A stretch of 61,359 nt of DNA from positions 1 through 61,359 of the IMG/VR virus record IMGVR_UViG_3300035190_000963. One strand, written 5' to 3'. A program made the position numbers and the translations under genes. Each line of letters opens with the position of its first letter. Within the stretch, counting starts at the first letter, position 1. Source of the DNA: a virus. The notes beneath the pieces were generated by a model, which was not told where the DNA came from, made no database searches, and saw nothing but the letters and a program-made list of their open reading frames with translations. Below are positions 23,683 through 31,967 of this stretch, piece after piece.

Positions 23683-24084
23683 ATGAACAAAGAACTTTAT
23701 TTATTAAGAGGATTACCAGGTTCTGGTAAAAGTACATTAGCAAAATCATTAGTCGGTGACAAAGATTATTGTCATAAGGAAGCTGATATGTATTTCATTG
23801 ATAGAGAAGGTAATTACAAATTTAATTCGTCTCAGATAAAGGATGCACATAAATGGTGTCAAGAAGAAATTGAATTTGTGATGAAATATGAACACCCTCG
23901 GGTTGTGGTTTCAAACACTTTTACTCAAGAATGGGAAATACTACCATATTATGAATTAGCCGCAAAGTATGGATACAAAGTTTATTCTCTAATTGTTGAA
24001 AACCGACATGGGGGTGTTAACGAACATGGTGTTCCTGAAGATAAATTAACTCAAATGAAAAACAGATTTGAAATTCGATTATGA
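23683..24084 (+). CDS. P-loop kinase / AAA ATPase-like
   Basis: 133 residues. LLRGLPGSGKSTLAKSL is a Walker A motif at the N-terminus; VVVSNTFTQEWE serves as the Walker B/second strand as in polynucleotide-kinase-type phage enzymes. The HKWCQEEIEFVM helix fits that group. TATCTTTG lies just upstream. Substrate unknown. Confidence 0.8.
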   Translation: MNKELYLLRGLPGSGKSTLAKSLVGDKDYCHKEADMYFIDREGNYKFNSSQIKDAHKWCQEEIEFVMKYEHPRVVVSNTFTQEWEILPYYELAAKYGYKVYSLIVENRHGGVNEHGVPEDKLTQMKNRFEIRL

Positions 24085-24269
24085 AAACAATATTATCATT
24101 ATTATTAATCCTTGGTAGGATTATTGTTACTATTAAAGTAATAATTTTCTTATTTGATTCTAGAAATGGTTTCAGTTCAAATTTAATTGATGTTGCTGTT
24201 TGGTGGATTTTGTTTCTTGTTTTTGATATTTGGTTACAGATTATACTACCATCTCAAAAAGAAGAGTAA
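24081..24269 (+). CDS. Small membrane protein
   Basis: 62 residues with two hydrophobic segments (LSLLLILGRIIVTIKVIIFL and VAVWWILFLVFDIWLQIIL). Overlaps the kinase stop by 4 bases (ATGA), so coupled. Not recognised. Confidence 0.6.
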   Translation: MKTILSLLLILGRIIVTIKVIIFLFDSRNGFSSNLIDVAVWWILFLVFDIWLQIILPSQKEE

Positions 24270-24271
24270 AT

Positions 24272-24493
24272 CTAATTATCAGAAGTTTTTTGTGATAAAA
24301 AAGATAACCCAAAGAAAAGAACCGAAACAAAGTACAAAATTAAGTTTGCTTTCCACAAATTTCCTGTTAAACATACAAGTTGATATTGCACGATATCGAA
24401 TCCAAATGGATTGAAAAACATTGCAAGCATCAAAAACTTCACGGATAAGTTTTTTGTAAAAAAATCTACTATTTTTTGTTTTACTATCACCAT
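24272..24493 (-). CDS. Small membrane protein
   Basis: 73 residues. KNLSVKFLMLAMFFNPFGFDI and a second hydrophobic segment NLILYFVSVLFFGLSFL. An overlapping frame is also open, but this one has the more protein-like composition. Convergent with the 24081 gene. Confidence 0.5.
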   Translation of the reverse strand: MVIVKQKIVDFFTKNLSVKFLMLAMFFNPFGFDIVQYQLVCLTGNLWKANLILYFVSVLFFGLSFLSQKTSDN

Positions 24494-24617
24494 CGTCCAT
24501 ATATTTCTGTTAAAAAGTTTATTTACATCTCTTAAATTGAGGGTAATTTTATTATAAATACACCTGTAAGTGAATATTTATTGGTAAATGGATATTTATA
24601 ATTAAAAACATTTTATT

Positions 24618-25121
24618 ATGCCTAAATATATTATAAACGAGAAAAAACTTCGTCAATCTATACGAGAATACATTTTGGAACAAAGTAATGTTGAACCAAA
24701 AGAAGAGAAACAGAGATGTGTTGCTGGAAATATAATTTCTTTAGACGAGATAGTTGGTCCTTCTAAAGAATTTCAAAACTACACAAGTAATTTAACTAAA
24801 AGAGATGGTGGTATAAACGGAATTGTTGACACATTGGATATGTTAAAAACAATTAGATTACATCCTGATATTAAAGACGGTGGTGAACATTTATCTTACG
24901 GTTTAATGAATCATTTAAACAAATTCAGAAATAAAAATTACTTTGATGAGACTAATAGTGGTTGTTTAAAGGCTATGGATAAAGTAATCGAATTGTATAA
25001 AGAGAATGAACATGGTGAAGAATTAGTTAGGGATATTGAAAAAGTATTAAAACACAATGACCCGTCACCAAGAGCAAAAGAGTACTTAAAAAGATGTTTA
25101 ATTTTAATAAAAGAAAAATAA
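24618..25121 (+). CDS. Tagged hypothetical protein
   Basis: 167 residues. Tag MPKYIINEKKLRQSIREYIL followed by E, combining both tag styles (strand plus helix ending in Leu-Glu). The rest is helical and unrecognised. ATATTTAT lies 18 bases upstream. Confidence 0.65.
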   Translation: MPKYIINEKKLRQSIREYILEQSNVEPKEEKQRCVAGNIISLDEIVGPSKEFQNYTSNLTKRDGGINGIVDTLDMLKTIRLHPDIKDGGEHLSYGLMNHLNKFRNKNYFDETNSGCLKAMDKVIELYKENEHGEELVRDIEKVLKHNDPSPRAKEYLKRCLILIKEK

Positions 25122-25165
25122 TTATGGAAAAAAGATTATCTGAAGAACTAAATCAAATTTTATAT
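25114..25165 (+). repeat. 52-bp direct repeat, copy 1
   Basis: Identical to 26183-26234. It covers the start codon and first residues (MEKRLSEELNQIL) of the 25124 gene. Confidence 0.95.
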
Positions 25166-25660
25166 TTGACAAATTATAAAAAAGGTGTTGTTATAAGTGA
25201 ACAAGCCTTACCTCAAAAATACTTCTCATTAATTGGGAACAAGTTAACTATTCAGAATTCAAAACTTTATTTATATGATAAAGATGGTGAAATGACCCCA
25301 TTAAATGGTGTTGTATCAGAATTCAAAGTAAACCCAAAAACAAATGAGATTGTTGACGGTGATTTTATTAAAAATCAAGGAATTGTTTCTGAAAACTTCA
25401 ATAATATTGTTCGTTCAAGTCTATCCCCGATACAAATTAACGCAAAATTCAAATTTGTTGGTATAGACCCTAAAGACAATAATGTTAGGGTATTTACTGG
25501 TGATATTGCTGAAATGGATATTACTGTATTAGAAAATGATAAGTCATTTAAAAAATCAACAGACGGTCTTATATCTCCAAACACATTTGTGAAAAAAGGT
25601 AAAAATGGTTTATTTATTAGACTTTACCCTGGTGGAAAACCTTTACCACTTAGTGCATAA
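25124..25660 (+). CDS. Tagged hypothetical protein
   Basis: 178 residues from MEKRLSEELNQILYLTNYKK; the ATG is 3 bases after the previous stop. The tag style YLTNYKKGVVISEQ matches YDSSKTLSEN of the 15852 protein. The body has beta-rich segments (FSLIGNKLTIQNSKLYLYD) and is not recognised. A truncated copy of its 5' end lies at 26154. Confidence 0.7.
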   Translation: MEKRLSEELNQILYLTNYKKGVVISEQALPQKYFSLIGNKLTIQNSKLYLYDKDGEMTPLNGVVSEFKVNPKTNEIVDGDFIKNQGIVSENFNNIVRSSLSPIQINAKFKFVGIDPKDNNVRVFTGDIAEMDITVLENDKSFKKSTDGLISPNTFVKKGKNGLFIRLYPGGKPLPLSA

Positions 25661-25661
25661 A

Positions 25662-26048
25662 TTAAAAAACAAATATACCGATTACTTTTTCATCATAAAA
25701 AGAATCAAATGAAAAAATCGTAAAATATTTATTGTTTTTAGGATTTTTTCTATGAATTTCCTTTGTTTTATAAGTTGATACTTTTGTTCTCTTATCCAAA
25801 GTGAGAGAGTAAGAAGTGTAATCACAAGTATCTAATAACCCTAGAGACGCCGCTTTATCCATAGATATCAATTCATATTCTTTAATATCGATATGGAAAA
25901 CATCGATGAGTTTTGATATCAGTACTGAGTCTTTTTCAATAAGAGATTTACCATCATAAAAATACCCACCAACAGGTAATGATTCATTTTGTCCGAATAG
26001 TAGTTTTGAAAAAACAATCAAAACTAACAATATAAGTATTCTTTTCAT
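25662..26048 (-). CDS. Secreted hypothetical protein
   Basis: 128 residues with a signal peptide (KRILILLVLIVFSKLLFGQ, cleavage near GQ). The body is not recognised. It has its own host-type promoter at 26070-26100. Confidence 0.65.
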   Translation of the reverse strand: MKRILILLVLIVFSKLLFGQNESLPVGGYFYDGKSLIEKDSVLISKLIDVFHIDIKEYELISMDKAASLGLLDTCDYTSYSLTLDKRTKVSTYKTKEIHRKNPKNNKYFTIFSFDSFYDEKVIGIFVF

Positions 26049-26069
26049 AATTCTGTTTATTTAGTAATA

Positions 26070-26100
26070 CAAAGATACTCTTTTTTTCCAAACTAACAAA
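26070..26100 (-). promoter_or_regulatory. Bacteroidetes-type promoter
   Basis: Minus strand TTTG (26100-26097), a 19-base spacer, TATCTTTG (26077-26070), directly upstream of the secreted protein gene. Confidence 0.7.
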
Positions 26101-26153
26101 ATTTTTTTCAAAAAAAAATGTACAAATATATTTATAGAAAAAAGTGTTAAAAA

Positions 26154-26264
26154 ATGGCAAAATCTAAATCAACAAGTAATGAAAAAATAATTATGGAAAA
26201 AAGATTATCTGAAGAACTAAATCAAATTTTATATAACTCCACCGAAAAACCCACAAATCTTTAG
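26154..26264 (+). pseudogene. Truncated copy of tagged gene fused to IS605-type end
   Basis: A 36-codon frame. Residues 1-13 are unique, the middle repeats MEKRLSEELNQILY of the 25124 protein, and the end NSTEKPTNL with its stop is supplied by the 61-bp hairpin element at 26228-26288. The gene therefore looks cut by the insertion. A short peptide may still be made. Confidence 0.65.
26183..26234 (+). repeat. 52-bp direct repeat, copy 2
   Basis: Identical to 25114-25165. It ends inside the start of the 61-bp hairpin element. Confidence 0.95.
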
Positions 26265-26288
26265 TTTGTGGGATGAAAGGTGGTTTTA
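26228..26288 (+). mobile_element. 61-bp IS605-type hairpin element, copy 1
   Basis: Two-layer palindrome: outer CCACC/GGTGG, inner CCCACAAA/TTTGTGGG around loop TCTTTAG. Identical to 47609-47669. The decayed IS605 element at 49148-49395 has a hairpin with the same TCTTTAG loop, so this is probably a small non-autonomous relative (PATE-like) or solo end. Confidence 0.75.
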
Positions 26289-26347
26289 GTTATATGACTC
26301 CTTTCTTTTTCAAACAATTGTATAATTATAGTAATAAAATAACAAAG

Positions 26348-26977
26348 ATGAAATTCACGTCAATATTAAAAAAAGTCATTTTAGAACAATCAAGATTTGA
26401 ATTGGTTTACAATCGTTTTTTGACAAAAGAATATGGTAGTGTTGAACCTATTGAGTCCGATGATAAAATTTCATTTATGAAAAATGGTGATGAAGTTTTC
26501 ACTTATTATAAAAAATTAAAAAGACCTACACTGAGTCACCATGTTAGTGGGTTTTTACGTAATATTTTTGGGTTTAATTTTGATGACACTGAAGATATCT
26601 TTGATAAGTGGTTTTCAAAACATTTCAACTTGGAAGTTGATTTTAATAGAAAAGATTATATAAGGAATTATATTAAAAATCAAAAATTAAAAATTAAAAC
26701 TTATAATCAATTTTTTGGTCTTAAAAAACCGAAAAATTGGGGTAAAGGTGATGATATAACTGTTGACACTATTAAAGACCAAATTGTTGGTGATTTAACC
26801 GATGGGTATGATTTATCAGGTATCAATAAAGAGGTTGTGAAACATGGTGTTGATAGATTTGCTCAAAAGTGGTATAATGATGTTAGAGATTTAGATTATG
26901 ATTCCGCAATTTATAAAACAAATTATATTAGTGAGACTGATGATTGGGATGAATTTTTGGGTGAAATAGGGATTTAA
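26348..26977 (+). CDS. Tagged hypothetical protein
   Basis: 209 residues from MKFTSILKKVILEQSRFEL; an ATG 25 codons upstream lies inside the hairpin element and is less likely. Tag ends in ILEQ. The rest is helical with many Asp/Lys and is not recognised. Confidence 0.65.
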   Translation: MKFTSILKKVILEQSRFELVYNRFLTKEYGSVEPIESDDKISFMKNGDEVFTYYKKLKRPTLSHHVSGFLRNIFGFNFDDTEDIFDKWFSKHFNLEVDFNRKDYIRNYIKNQKLKIKTYNQFFGLKKPKNWGKGDDITVDTIKDQIVGDLTDGYDLSGINKEVVKHGVDRFAQKWYNDVRDLDYDSAIYKTNYISETDDWDEFLGEIGI

Positions 26978-27016
26978 CAGTACAACCGATGTAATTGATA
27001 CAACAAGTGAATAAAC

Positions 27017-27048
27017 TCCTCCAACTCCTTAAAGTAGAAATTGGAGGA
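27017..27048. terminator. Bidirectional terminator between convergent genes
   Basis: Perfect TCCTCCAA/TTGGAGGA stem followed by a T-run on the plus strand. Confidence 0.75.
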
Positions 27049-27616
27049 TTTTTTCTTTAATTCCTGATTGTTTAATACCTTCGTTACCATTTGGTGTTAG
27101 AACAAAATTATCCAATCCCCATTCGTGTTCAAATTCCATACCATTAACTTTACCTGTTTTACCCATATTAAGGTCATCAATTGCAACCCAATGAGTAATT
27201 TCAGGATGATTTTGTAGGTACTGTTTGATTTCAATAGACCTAGTTTGTTCTAAATCCCATTGACGAGACCACGGAAATGTATCTTTATCGTAATTGGTAC
27301 ATTCACCTAGATTTGGTGTAAAATCAATAGGTTTATTAATAATACCTTGAGACTCGTAATATTCTCCCATCTCATGAACATTAGCCCAACGTTTCCAGTC
27401 TGATGATACAACAATTTCAGCACCCGTTTCTTCTAAAATTTCATTTAAAACTTTGATTGCCTTTTTGTTGAAATTATCAAAACGGTATTCGATAGGAATC
27501 TCTAAGTTAGTCGTAGATAATTTACGACCACCCCACTTCTTCTGTTTATTAAAACGACCACCCCATTCTGAGGATAGACAGATAACACCATCATGGTCTA
27601 AAAAAATTATTTTCAT
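27029..27616 (-). CDS. HAD-superfamily phosphatase
   Basis: 195 residues from MKIIFLDHDGVICLSSEWG, which holds motif I DxDG. IVVSSDWKRWANV gives motif II, and HWVAIDDLNMGKTG gives motif III/IV with two Asp. The start ATG overlaps the upstream stop (ATGA); an ATG four codons earlier is possible. Phage HAD proteins of this type are often deoxynucleotidase-like. Confidence 0.75.
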   Translation of the reverse strand: MKIIFLDHDGVICLSSEWGGRFNKQKKWGGRKLSTTNLEIPIEYRFDNFNKKAIKVLNEILEETGAEIVVSSDWKRWANVHEMGEYYESQGIINKPIDFTPNLGECTNYDKDTFPWSRQWDLEQTRSIEIKQYLQNHPEITHWVAIDDLNMGKTGKVNGMEFEHEWGLDNFVLTPNGNEGIKQSGIKEKILQFLL

Positions 27617-28092
27617 ACTATTTTCCATATACTTTGTAAAACTTTTCTTGTTTTTTTAGCGTCCTCAACATTACCAATAACCACACCATTTTTAATTGTA
27701 AAAACATGACCTCTTACTGAAACCAAAAATGTTCCAATCGGATTATCTTTGATGAATTTTCCAACAGTCAAAGCTCTTTTTATTTTTTTATTCTTAATCT
27801 TAACATCGTAGTATAGCGAATAAAACTTACCAACAAGATTGAATTTTTTACCGTTAATTACTTCATTTTTTTTAACCAAGATTTCCAATTTTACTACAAA
27901 ATTATGAACACCATCTCTGTGTTTTCTTTTCAACACTTTCTCACAATATGTATGAGATTCATCATATGGTATATCAAATGATGATGCAAATGCTCTTACC
28001 ACACAATCATTTCGTTCTCCTTTAGCAATTACAGATTCTTGATATCCTTTAATTGCTTCGTTCGTTTTACAATAAGGTAGTTTCATATCCAT
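27613..28092 (-). CDS. Papain-like cysteine protease-like protein
   Basis: 159 residues from MDMKLPYCK. ERNDCVVRAFASSFDIPYDE carries the candidate catalytic Cys, GTFLVSVRGHVFTIKNGVV the His, and GNVED a possible third residue. This layout is seen in phage proteins with a C39/papain-like fold. TATCTTTG lies at 28104-28097 upstream. Overlaps the HAD gene. Confidence 0.6.
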   Translation of the reverse strand: MDMKLPYCKTNEAIKGYQESVIAKGERNDCVVRAFASSFDIPYDESHTYCEKVLKRKHRDGVHNFVVKLEILVKKNEVINGKKFNLVGKFYSLYYDVKIKNKKIKRALTVGKFIKDNPIGTFLVSVRGHVFTIKNGVVIGNVEDAKKTRKVLQSIWKIV

Positions 28093-28118
28093 GATACAAA
28101 GATACAAAAAAAATATGA

Positions 28119-28155
28119 AATAAAAAAACCCCCATTGTAAAAAAATGGGGGTTTA
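28119..28155 (-). terminator. Intrinsic terminator after dnaK
   Basis: CCCCCAT/ATGGGGG stem with A and T runs on both sides. Confidence 0.8.
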
Positions 28156-28158
28156 ACA

Positions 28159-30018
28159 TTAATTTTTATTAACTTCCTCAAATTCGACATCTGAACCATC
28201 AAAACCCGTATCTGTCGTTGTTTGATTATAAAGGTCTTGACTAATTTTTTGGAACTTCAAGTTAATTTCATCTAGTTTTGTTCGGATAGATTCAATATCC
28301 CTACCACTTATTGATTTTTTTAATTCTTCAATACCATTTACAACCTCACTTTTTTGTTCCTCGGACAATTTATCGTCCAAGTCTTTTAATGATTTTTCCA
28401 TTTGAAATACTGTTGAATCGGCAGTATTGATTAACTCAGCTTCTTCTTTGAATTTCTTATCCGATTCTGCATTCAACTCAGCATCTTTTTTCATTTTTTC
28501 AATATCTTCTTTTGAAAGTCCTGAAGATGACTCAATTCTAATTTCTTGTTTTTTATTAGTCCCTTTATCAAGTGCCGAAACTTGAATAATACCATTTGCA
28601 TCAATATCAAATGTAACTTCAATTTGTGGAATACCTCTCATTGAAGGGGGAATACCATCTAAATGGAATCGACCAATTGTTTTATTGTCTTTTGCCATAC
28701 TTCTTTCTCCTTGGAGAACGTGAATTTCAACTGATGGTTGGTTATCTACTGCGGTAGAGAAAACTTGAGATTTTTTAGTTGGGATTGTGGTATTTGATTC
28801 AATTAATTTTGTAAATACACCACCCATAGTTTCAATTCCTAATGATAAAGGAGTAACATCAAGTAACAATACATCTTTTACATCACCACCCAATACACCA
28901 CCTTGAATCGCGGCACCTAATGCCACAACCTCATCAGGATTTACACCTTTTGAAGGTTCTTTTCCGAAATATTTTTTAACCGCTTCCTGAATTGCGGGAA
29001 TACGTGTTGAACCTCCAACCAAAATAATTTCATCAATTTGGTCAGGATTTAATTTTGCATTTCTTAATGCCGATTTACAAGGTTCAATTGTTCTTTCAAC
29101 CAATTTTTCAATTAATTGTTCAAACTTAGCTTTAGTCAAATTTCTAACCAAATGTTTTGGTACACCATCCACCGGCATTAAATAAGGTAAATTAATCTCA
29201 GTTGATGGAGTTGATGACAATTCAATTTTAGCCTTCTCAGAGGATTCTTTTAATCGTTGTAGCGCCATTGAATCTTTTGACACATCAACGCCATTTTCAT
29301 CTTTAAATTCTTTCACCAACCAATCAATAATCACCTGGTCGAAGTCATCACCACCAAGATGTGTATCACCATCAGTTGATAATACTTCAAATACACCATC
29401 ACCCAATTCTAATACAGATACGTCATGTGTGCCACCACCACAGTCGAACACAACAACAATCATATCTTTATCTTTTTTATCTAACCCATACGCTAATGCC
29501 GCAGCGGTTGGTTCATTAATAATTCGTCTAACATTTAGACCTGCAATTTCACCTGCTTCTTTTGTTGCCTGTCTTTGAGCATCATTAAAATACGCAGGAA
29601 CTGTAATAACCGCATCAGTCACAGTTTCACCTAAATAATCTTCAGCGGTTTGTTTCATTTTTTGTAGTACCGCAGCAGATATCTCCTGTGGTGTAAATGT
29701 TCTACCATCAATATCCACTCTTGGTGTGTCATTATCACCCTTAACTACTTTATAAGGAACTCTACCAACCTCATTGATTGATTCTGAATACTTAGACCCC
29801 ATAAATCGTTTTATGGAATAAACCGTTTTTGTTGGATTCGTGACCGCTTGTCGTTTAGCAGAGTCACCTACTTTTCTTTCACCATCTTTAATGAATCCTA
29901 CGATAGATGGAGTTGTTCTTTTGCCTTCATTATTTGTAATTACAGTAGGTCCACTACTTTCCATAACTGCAACACATGAATTTGTGGTACCTAAATCCAC
30001 GCCTATTATTTTTCCCAT
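28159..30018 (-). CDS. dnaK: Hsp70 chaperone DnaK
   Basis: 619 residues, full length. [17 protein letters not shown] (phosphate 1), the nucleotide-binding domain to about 380, [18 protein letters not shown] opening the substrate-binding domain, a helical lid, and the tail DVEFEEV. The phosphate-2 motif reads [13 protein letters not shown], where cellular DnaK usually has DLGGGTFD. The Bacteroidetes-like tail and high similarity to cellular DnaK suggest capture from a host. No J-domain gene is seen nearby. Confidence 0.97.
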   Translation of the reverse strand: MGKIIGVDLGTTNSCVAVMESSGPTVITNNEGKRTTPSIVGFIKDGERKVGDSAKRQAVTNPTKTVYSIKRFMGSKYSESINEVGRVPYKVVKGDNDTPRVDIDGRTFTPQEISAAVLQKMKQTAEDYLGETVTDAVITVPAYFNDAQRQATKEAGEIAGLNVRRIINEPTAAALAYGLDKKDKDMIVVVFDCGGGTHDVSVLELGDGVFEVLSTDGDTHLGGDDFDQVIIDWLVKEFKDENGVDVSKDSMALQRLKESSEKAKIELSSTPSTEINLPYLMPVDGVPKHLVRNLTKAKFEQLIEKLVERTIEPCKSALRNAKLNPDQIDEIILVGGSTRIPAIQEAVKKYFGKEPSKGVNPDEVVALGAAIQGGVLGGDVKDVLLLDVTPLSLGIETMGGVFTKLIESNTTIPTKKSQVFSTAVDNQPSVEIHVLQGERSMAKDNKTIGRFHLDGIPPSMRGIPQIEVTFDIDANGIIQVSALDKGTNKKQEIRIESSSGLSKEDIEKMKKDAELNAESDKKFKEEAELINTADSTVFQMEKSLKDLDDKLSEEQKSEVVNGIEELKKSISGRDIESIRTKLDEINLKFQKISQDLYNQTTTDTGFDGSDVEFEEVNKN

Positions 30019-30127
30019 GTTTTTAATTTTTTTTGTTTAGTTTATTTTTTTTAAATTTAGTTAATTTATTTTATGGAATCAAGTCCGAAACAAATATTGT
30101 TAAAAACCATACCAAATTAATAATACA

Positions 30128-30176
30128 GACATTTTGTCATTAAATTTGAAAAAATGTCAGATTAATATGACATTTT
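30128..30176. promoter_or_regulatory. Inverted-repeat operator candidate between dnaK and 30217 gene
   Basis: Palindrome GACATTTTGTC (30128-30138) and a perfect 9-bp inverted repeat AAAATGTCA-N8-TGACATTTT (30151-30176). Three copies of the GACAT half-site lie in the divergent promoter region. A repressor-binding site is plausible. Confidence 0.5.
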
Positions 30177-30181
30177 TTCAT

Positions 30182-30212
30182 TTTGATTTTTATTTTTTTA
30201 TTTGTAACTTTG
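30182..30212 (+). promoter_or_regulatory. Bacteroidetes-type promoter
   Basis: TTTG (30182-30185), a 19-base spacer, TAACTTTG (30205-30212), four bases before the ATG of the 30217 gene. Confidence 0.65.
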
Positions 30213-30216
30213 TGAA

Positions 30217-30408
30217 ATGGATAATAAGAAAAAAAATACTAATATTGCACCCTTAACAAAGTGGGAGGTGATATACGAAGATGAAAATACCTTGGATATT
30301 TGGAGATATGATATCAAAGTAAGTCGTATTAATCCATATGAGGTTGAAATACTATATAAAAATGATAAGAATGACAGAGCAAAAATTGCAAGAATGAACA
30401 AAAAGTGA
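30217..30408 (+). CDS. Hypothetical small protein
   Basis: 63 residues, basic ends, central beta-like segment (WEVIYEDENTLDIWRYDIK). Not recognised. The near-leaderless start follows the promoter at 30182-30212. Confidence 0.65.
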   Translation: MDNKKKNTNIAPLTKWEVIYEDENTLDIWRYDIKVSRINPYEVEILYKNDKNDRAKIARMNKK

Positions 30409-30421
30409 TATTTATCATAAT

Positions 30422-30847
30422 ATGAAAATGATTTCTGTTCTTGGTCAACGAATCGATAAACAATATTTGTTATCAAAACTATATGAAATGGGTTTTGATG
30501 AAGAAAGTGCTGAAGATGAATTAGAGTACTTGATTGATTATTTATATGAACTACCTGACCTTATTGATTTATATAGAATAATCTCTGTCGATAATAAAAA
30601 AGATATTGATATAAAAAAACCGGGCTCACATTACTCAACATCAAAAAAAGATTTATTAAAATCTTACTCTTTTTGTACAGGTTGTGGTGATGAAATCTAT
30701 CTACTAACAGTAGAATCACCAAAAGAATTGATTGATATATCACAAACTTTGGCAAATAGGATACTTTATCCAAATGAACAAGAGATAACCTTAAAAAATA
30801 AAGGTAGTGGGGTTAACACGGTCTCAATTAAAAAAATCAAACGTTAG
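30422..30847 (+). CDS. Putative mono-ADP-ribosyltransferase
   Basis: 141 residues. LIDLYRIISVDN (Arg 52), GSHYSTSKKDL (Ser-Thr-Ser region near 72-74) and YPNEQEITL (Glu-x-Glu, 119-121) follow the R-S-E pattern of small arginine-specific ADP-ribosyltransferases, as in phage Alt/Mod-type enzymes. ATATTTAT ends 6 bases before the ATG, placing it with virion-cargo genes. Assignment by motif reading only. Confidence 0.45.
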   Translation: MKMISVLGQRIDKQYLLSKLYEMGFDEESAEDELEYLIDYLYELPDLIDLYRIISVDNKKDIDIKKPGSHYSTSKKDLLKSYSFCTGCGDEIYLLTVESPKELIDISQTLANRILYPNEQEITLKNKGSGVNTVSIKKIKR

Positions 30848-30849
30848 AA

Positions 30850-31524
30850 TTAATTTTCTTTTGATGCGTATTTTACACCCATAATAGTTCCGATAATACT
30901 AAATGCGTTGGTTAATAAAATACCAAGCATGTTTGACCATGTTGACCCAATAATCTGAGTGTCTTTGTTCATATATAAAGAAATCATATACATGATTGTT
31001 GTAATCACCCCAACAGTTATAATAACACCTAAAGAAACTTTAACGATAACACTAATCAATTCTGTTTGACTTTTTTTCTGTAACAAATCCAAATCATTCA
31101 TCGCAACATGTTTTGCATTTTCAGCCTCAATACGTGCTTGTTCTGATTTAATCATTGATTCTCGTAACTCCTGACCAATTCTTTGGTTGTCTTCTTTCCA
31201 AGAGGTTAGTTCTCGGTTTTGTAATTCAATCTGAGATTTGGATTCCTCAACACTCGTTAAAGTGTTTTGTAATTCAGTCATTATTCTTTGATTCTCTAAG
31301 TTTAATTCAGAAAGTTCTTTATTTTGGATTTGGACTTGTTTTGTTATTTCTAATCTTCTTCTTCTTATTTCTTTATCTTTTGAAATACAGAAATCAAGAT
31401 ACTCTTTGAATTCAATATTATCATCAGCGTCAATTACTTTAGCAATATTACCCTCAAGGGCGATATTTTTTGACTTATTTAAATCAATTAATTGTTGTTG
31501 ACTATTTTTATCAAATACTATCAT
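30850..31524 (-). CDS. Coiled-coil membrane protein of the two-component operon
   Basis: 224 residues. Residues about 55-140 form a coiled coil with repeated LxxxNxxL patterns, followed by two membrane segments (VKVSLGVIITVGVITTIMY and LLTNAFSIIGTIMGV). Start overlaps the response regulator stop (ATGA). It could be an output or scaffold component of the kinase-regulator pair. Confidence 0.7.
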   Translation of the reverse strand: MIVFDKNSQQQLIDLNKSKNIALEGNIAKVIDADDNIEFKEYLDFCISKDKEIRRRRLEITKQVQIQNKELSELNLENQRIMTELQNTLTSVEESKSQIELQNRELTSWKEDNQRIGQELRESMIKSEQARIEAENAKHVAMNDLDLLQKKSQTELISVIVKVSLGVIITVGVITTIMYMISLYMNKDTQIIGSTWSNMLGILLTNAFSIIGTIMGVKYASKEN

Positions 31525-31955
31525 TTATATATTTTAAATGGTGCGGTTCTATTTTTGTAACTTTCGTAATCTTGTCTAAACTCATCTAACCTTGGTTCAA
31601 TGTCATCCGATTTTATAATCCAAAATTGAGCACCCGCCTGTAGAGCTTTTGCTTGTTCTTCAGGTTCATCTGAAGATGAAATAATCCCAATAACTACATT
31701 GTTCCCGTATTCAAAATTTATTTTTCTTATTAACTCAATACCATCAAAGGAAGAACCAATAATATTTAAATCAACGAATACACATTCAGGTCTATCACTA
31801 TTATCCCCAGTTAACCATCGTTTAAATAGTTTCGCCGCTTCATCCGAACTGTTTAAAGATTTTAGTGAAAGACTAATATCCAATAACGAACACGCATCTT
31901 CGAATACTAAATGGAATAAATCTTCATCATCCACTAATAAAATTGAATCAATCAT
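31521..31955 (-). CDS. Response regulator receiver protein
   Basis: 144 residues, single REC domain. SILLVDDEDLFHLVF (acidic pocket), ECVFVDLNIIGSSFDG with the phospho-accepting Asp near 61, GIISSSDEPEE (Ser/Thr position) and FWIIKSDD (Lys). No output domain, so it would act by protein contact. Lies 12 bases downstream of the kinase gene. Confidence 0.88.
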   Translation of the reverse strand: MIDSILLVDDEDLFHLVFEDACSLLDISLSLKSLNSSDEAAKLFKRWLTGDNSDRPECVFVDLNIIGSSFDGIELIRKINFEYGNNVVIGIISSSDEPEEQAKALQAGAQFWIIKSDDIEPRLDEFRQDYESYKNRTAPFKIYK

Positions 31956-31967
31956 TTTTTTGTTTTT

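Noticed and set aside
24279-24500. Alternative overlapping minus-strand ORF of 73 residues
   Set aside because: Same region as the 24272 membrane protein; its composition is less protein-like and it lacks clear membrane segments.
30198-30476. Minus-strand hydrophobic ORF
   Set aside because: Opposes two plus-strand genes, one with a full promoter and the other with a late box; hydrophobicity comes from AT-rich antisense reading.
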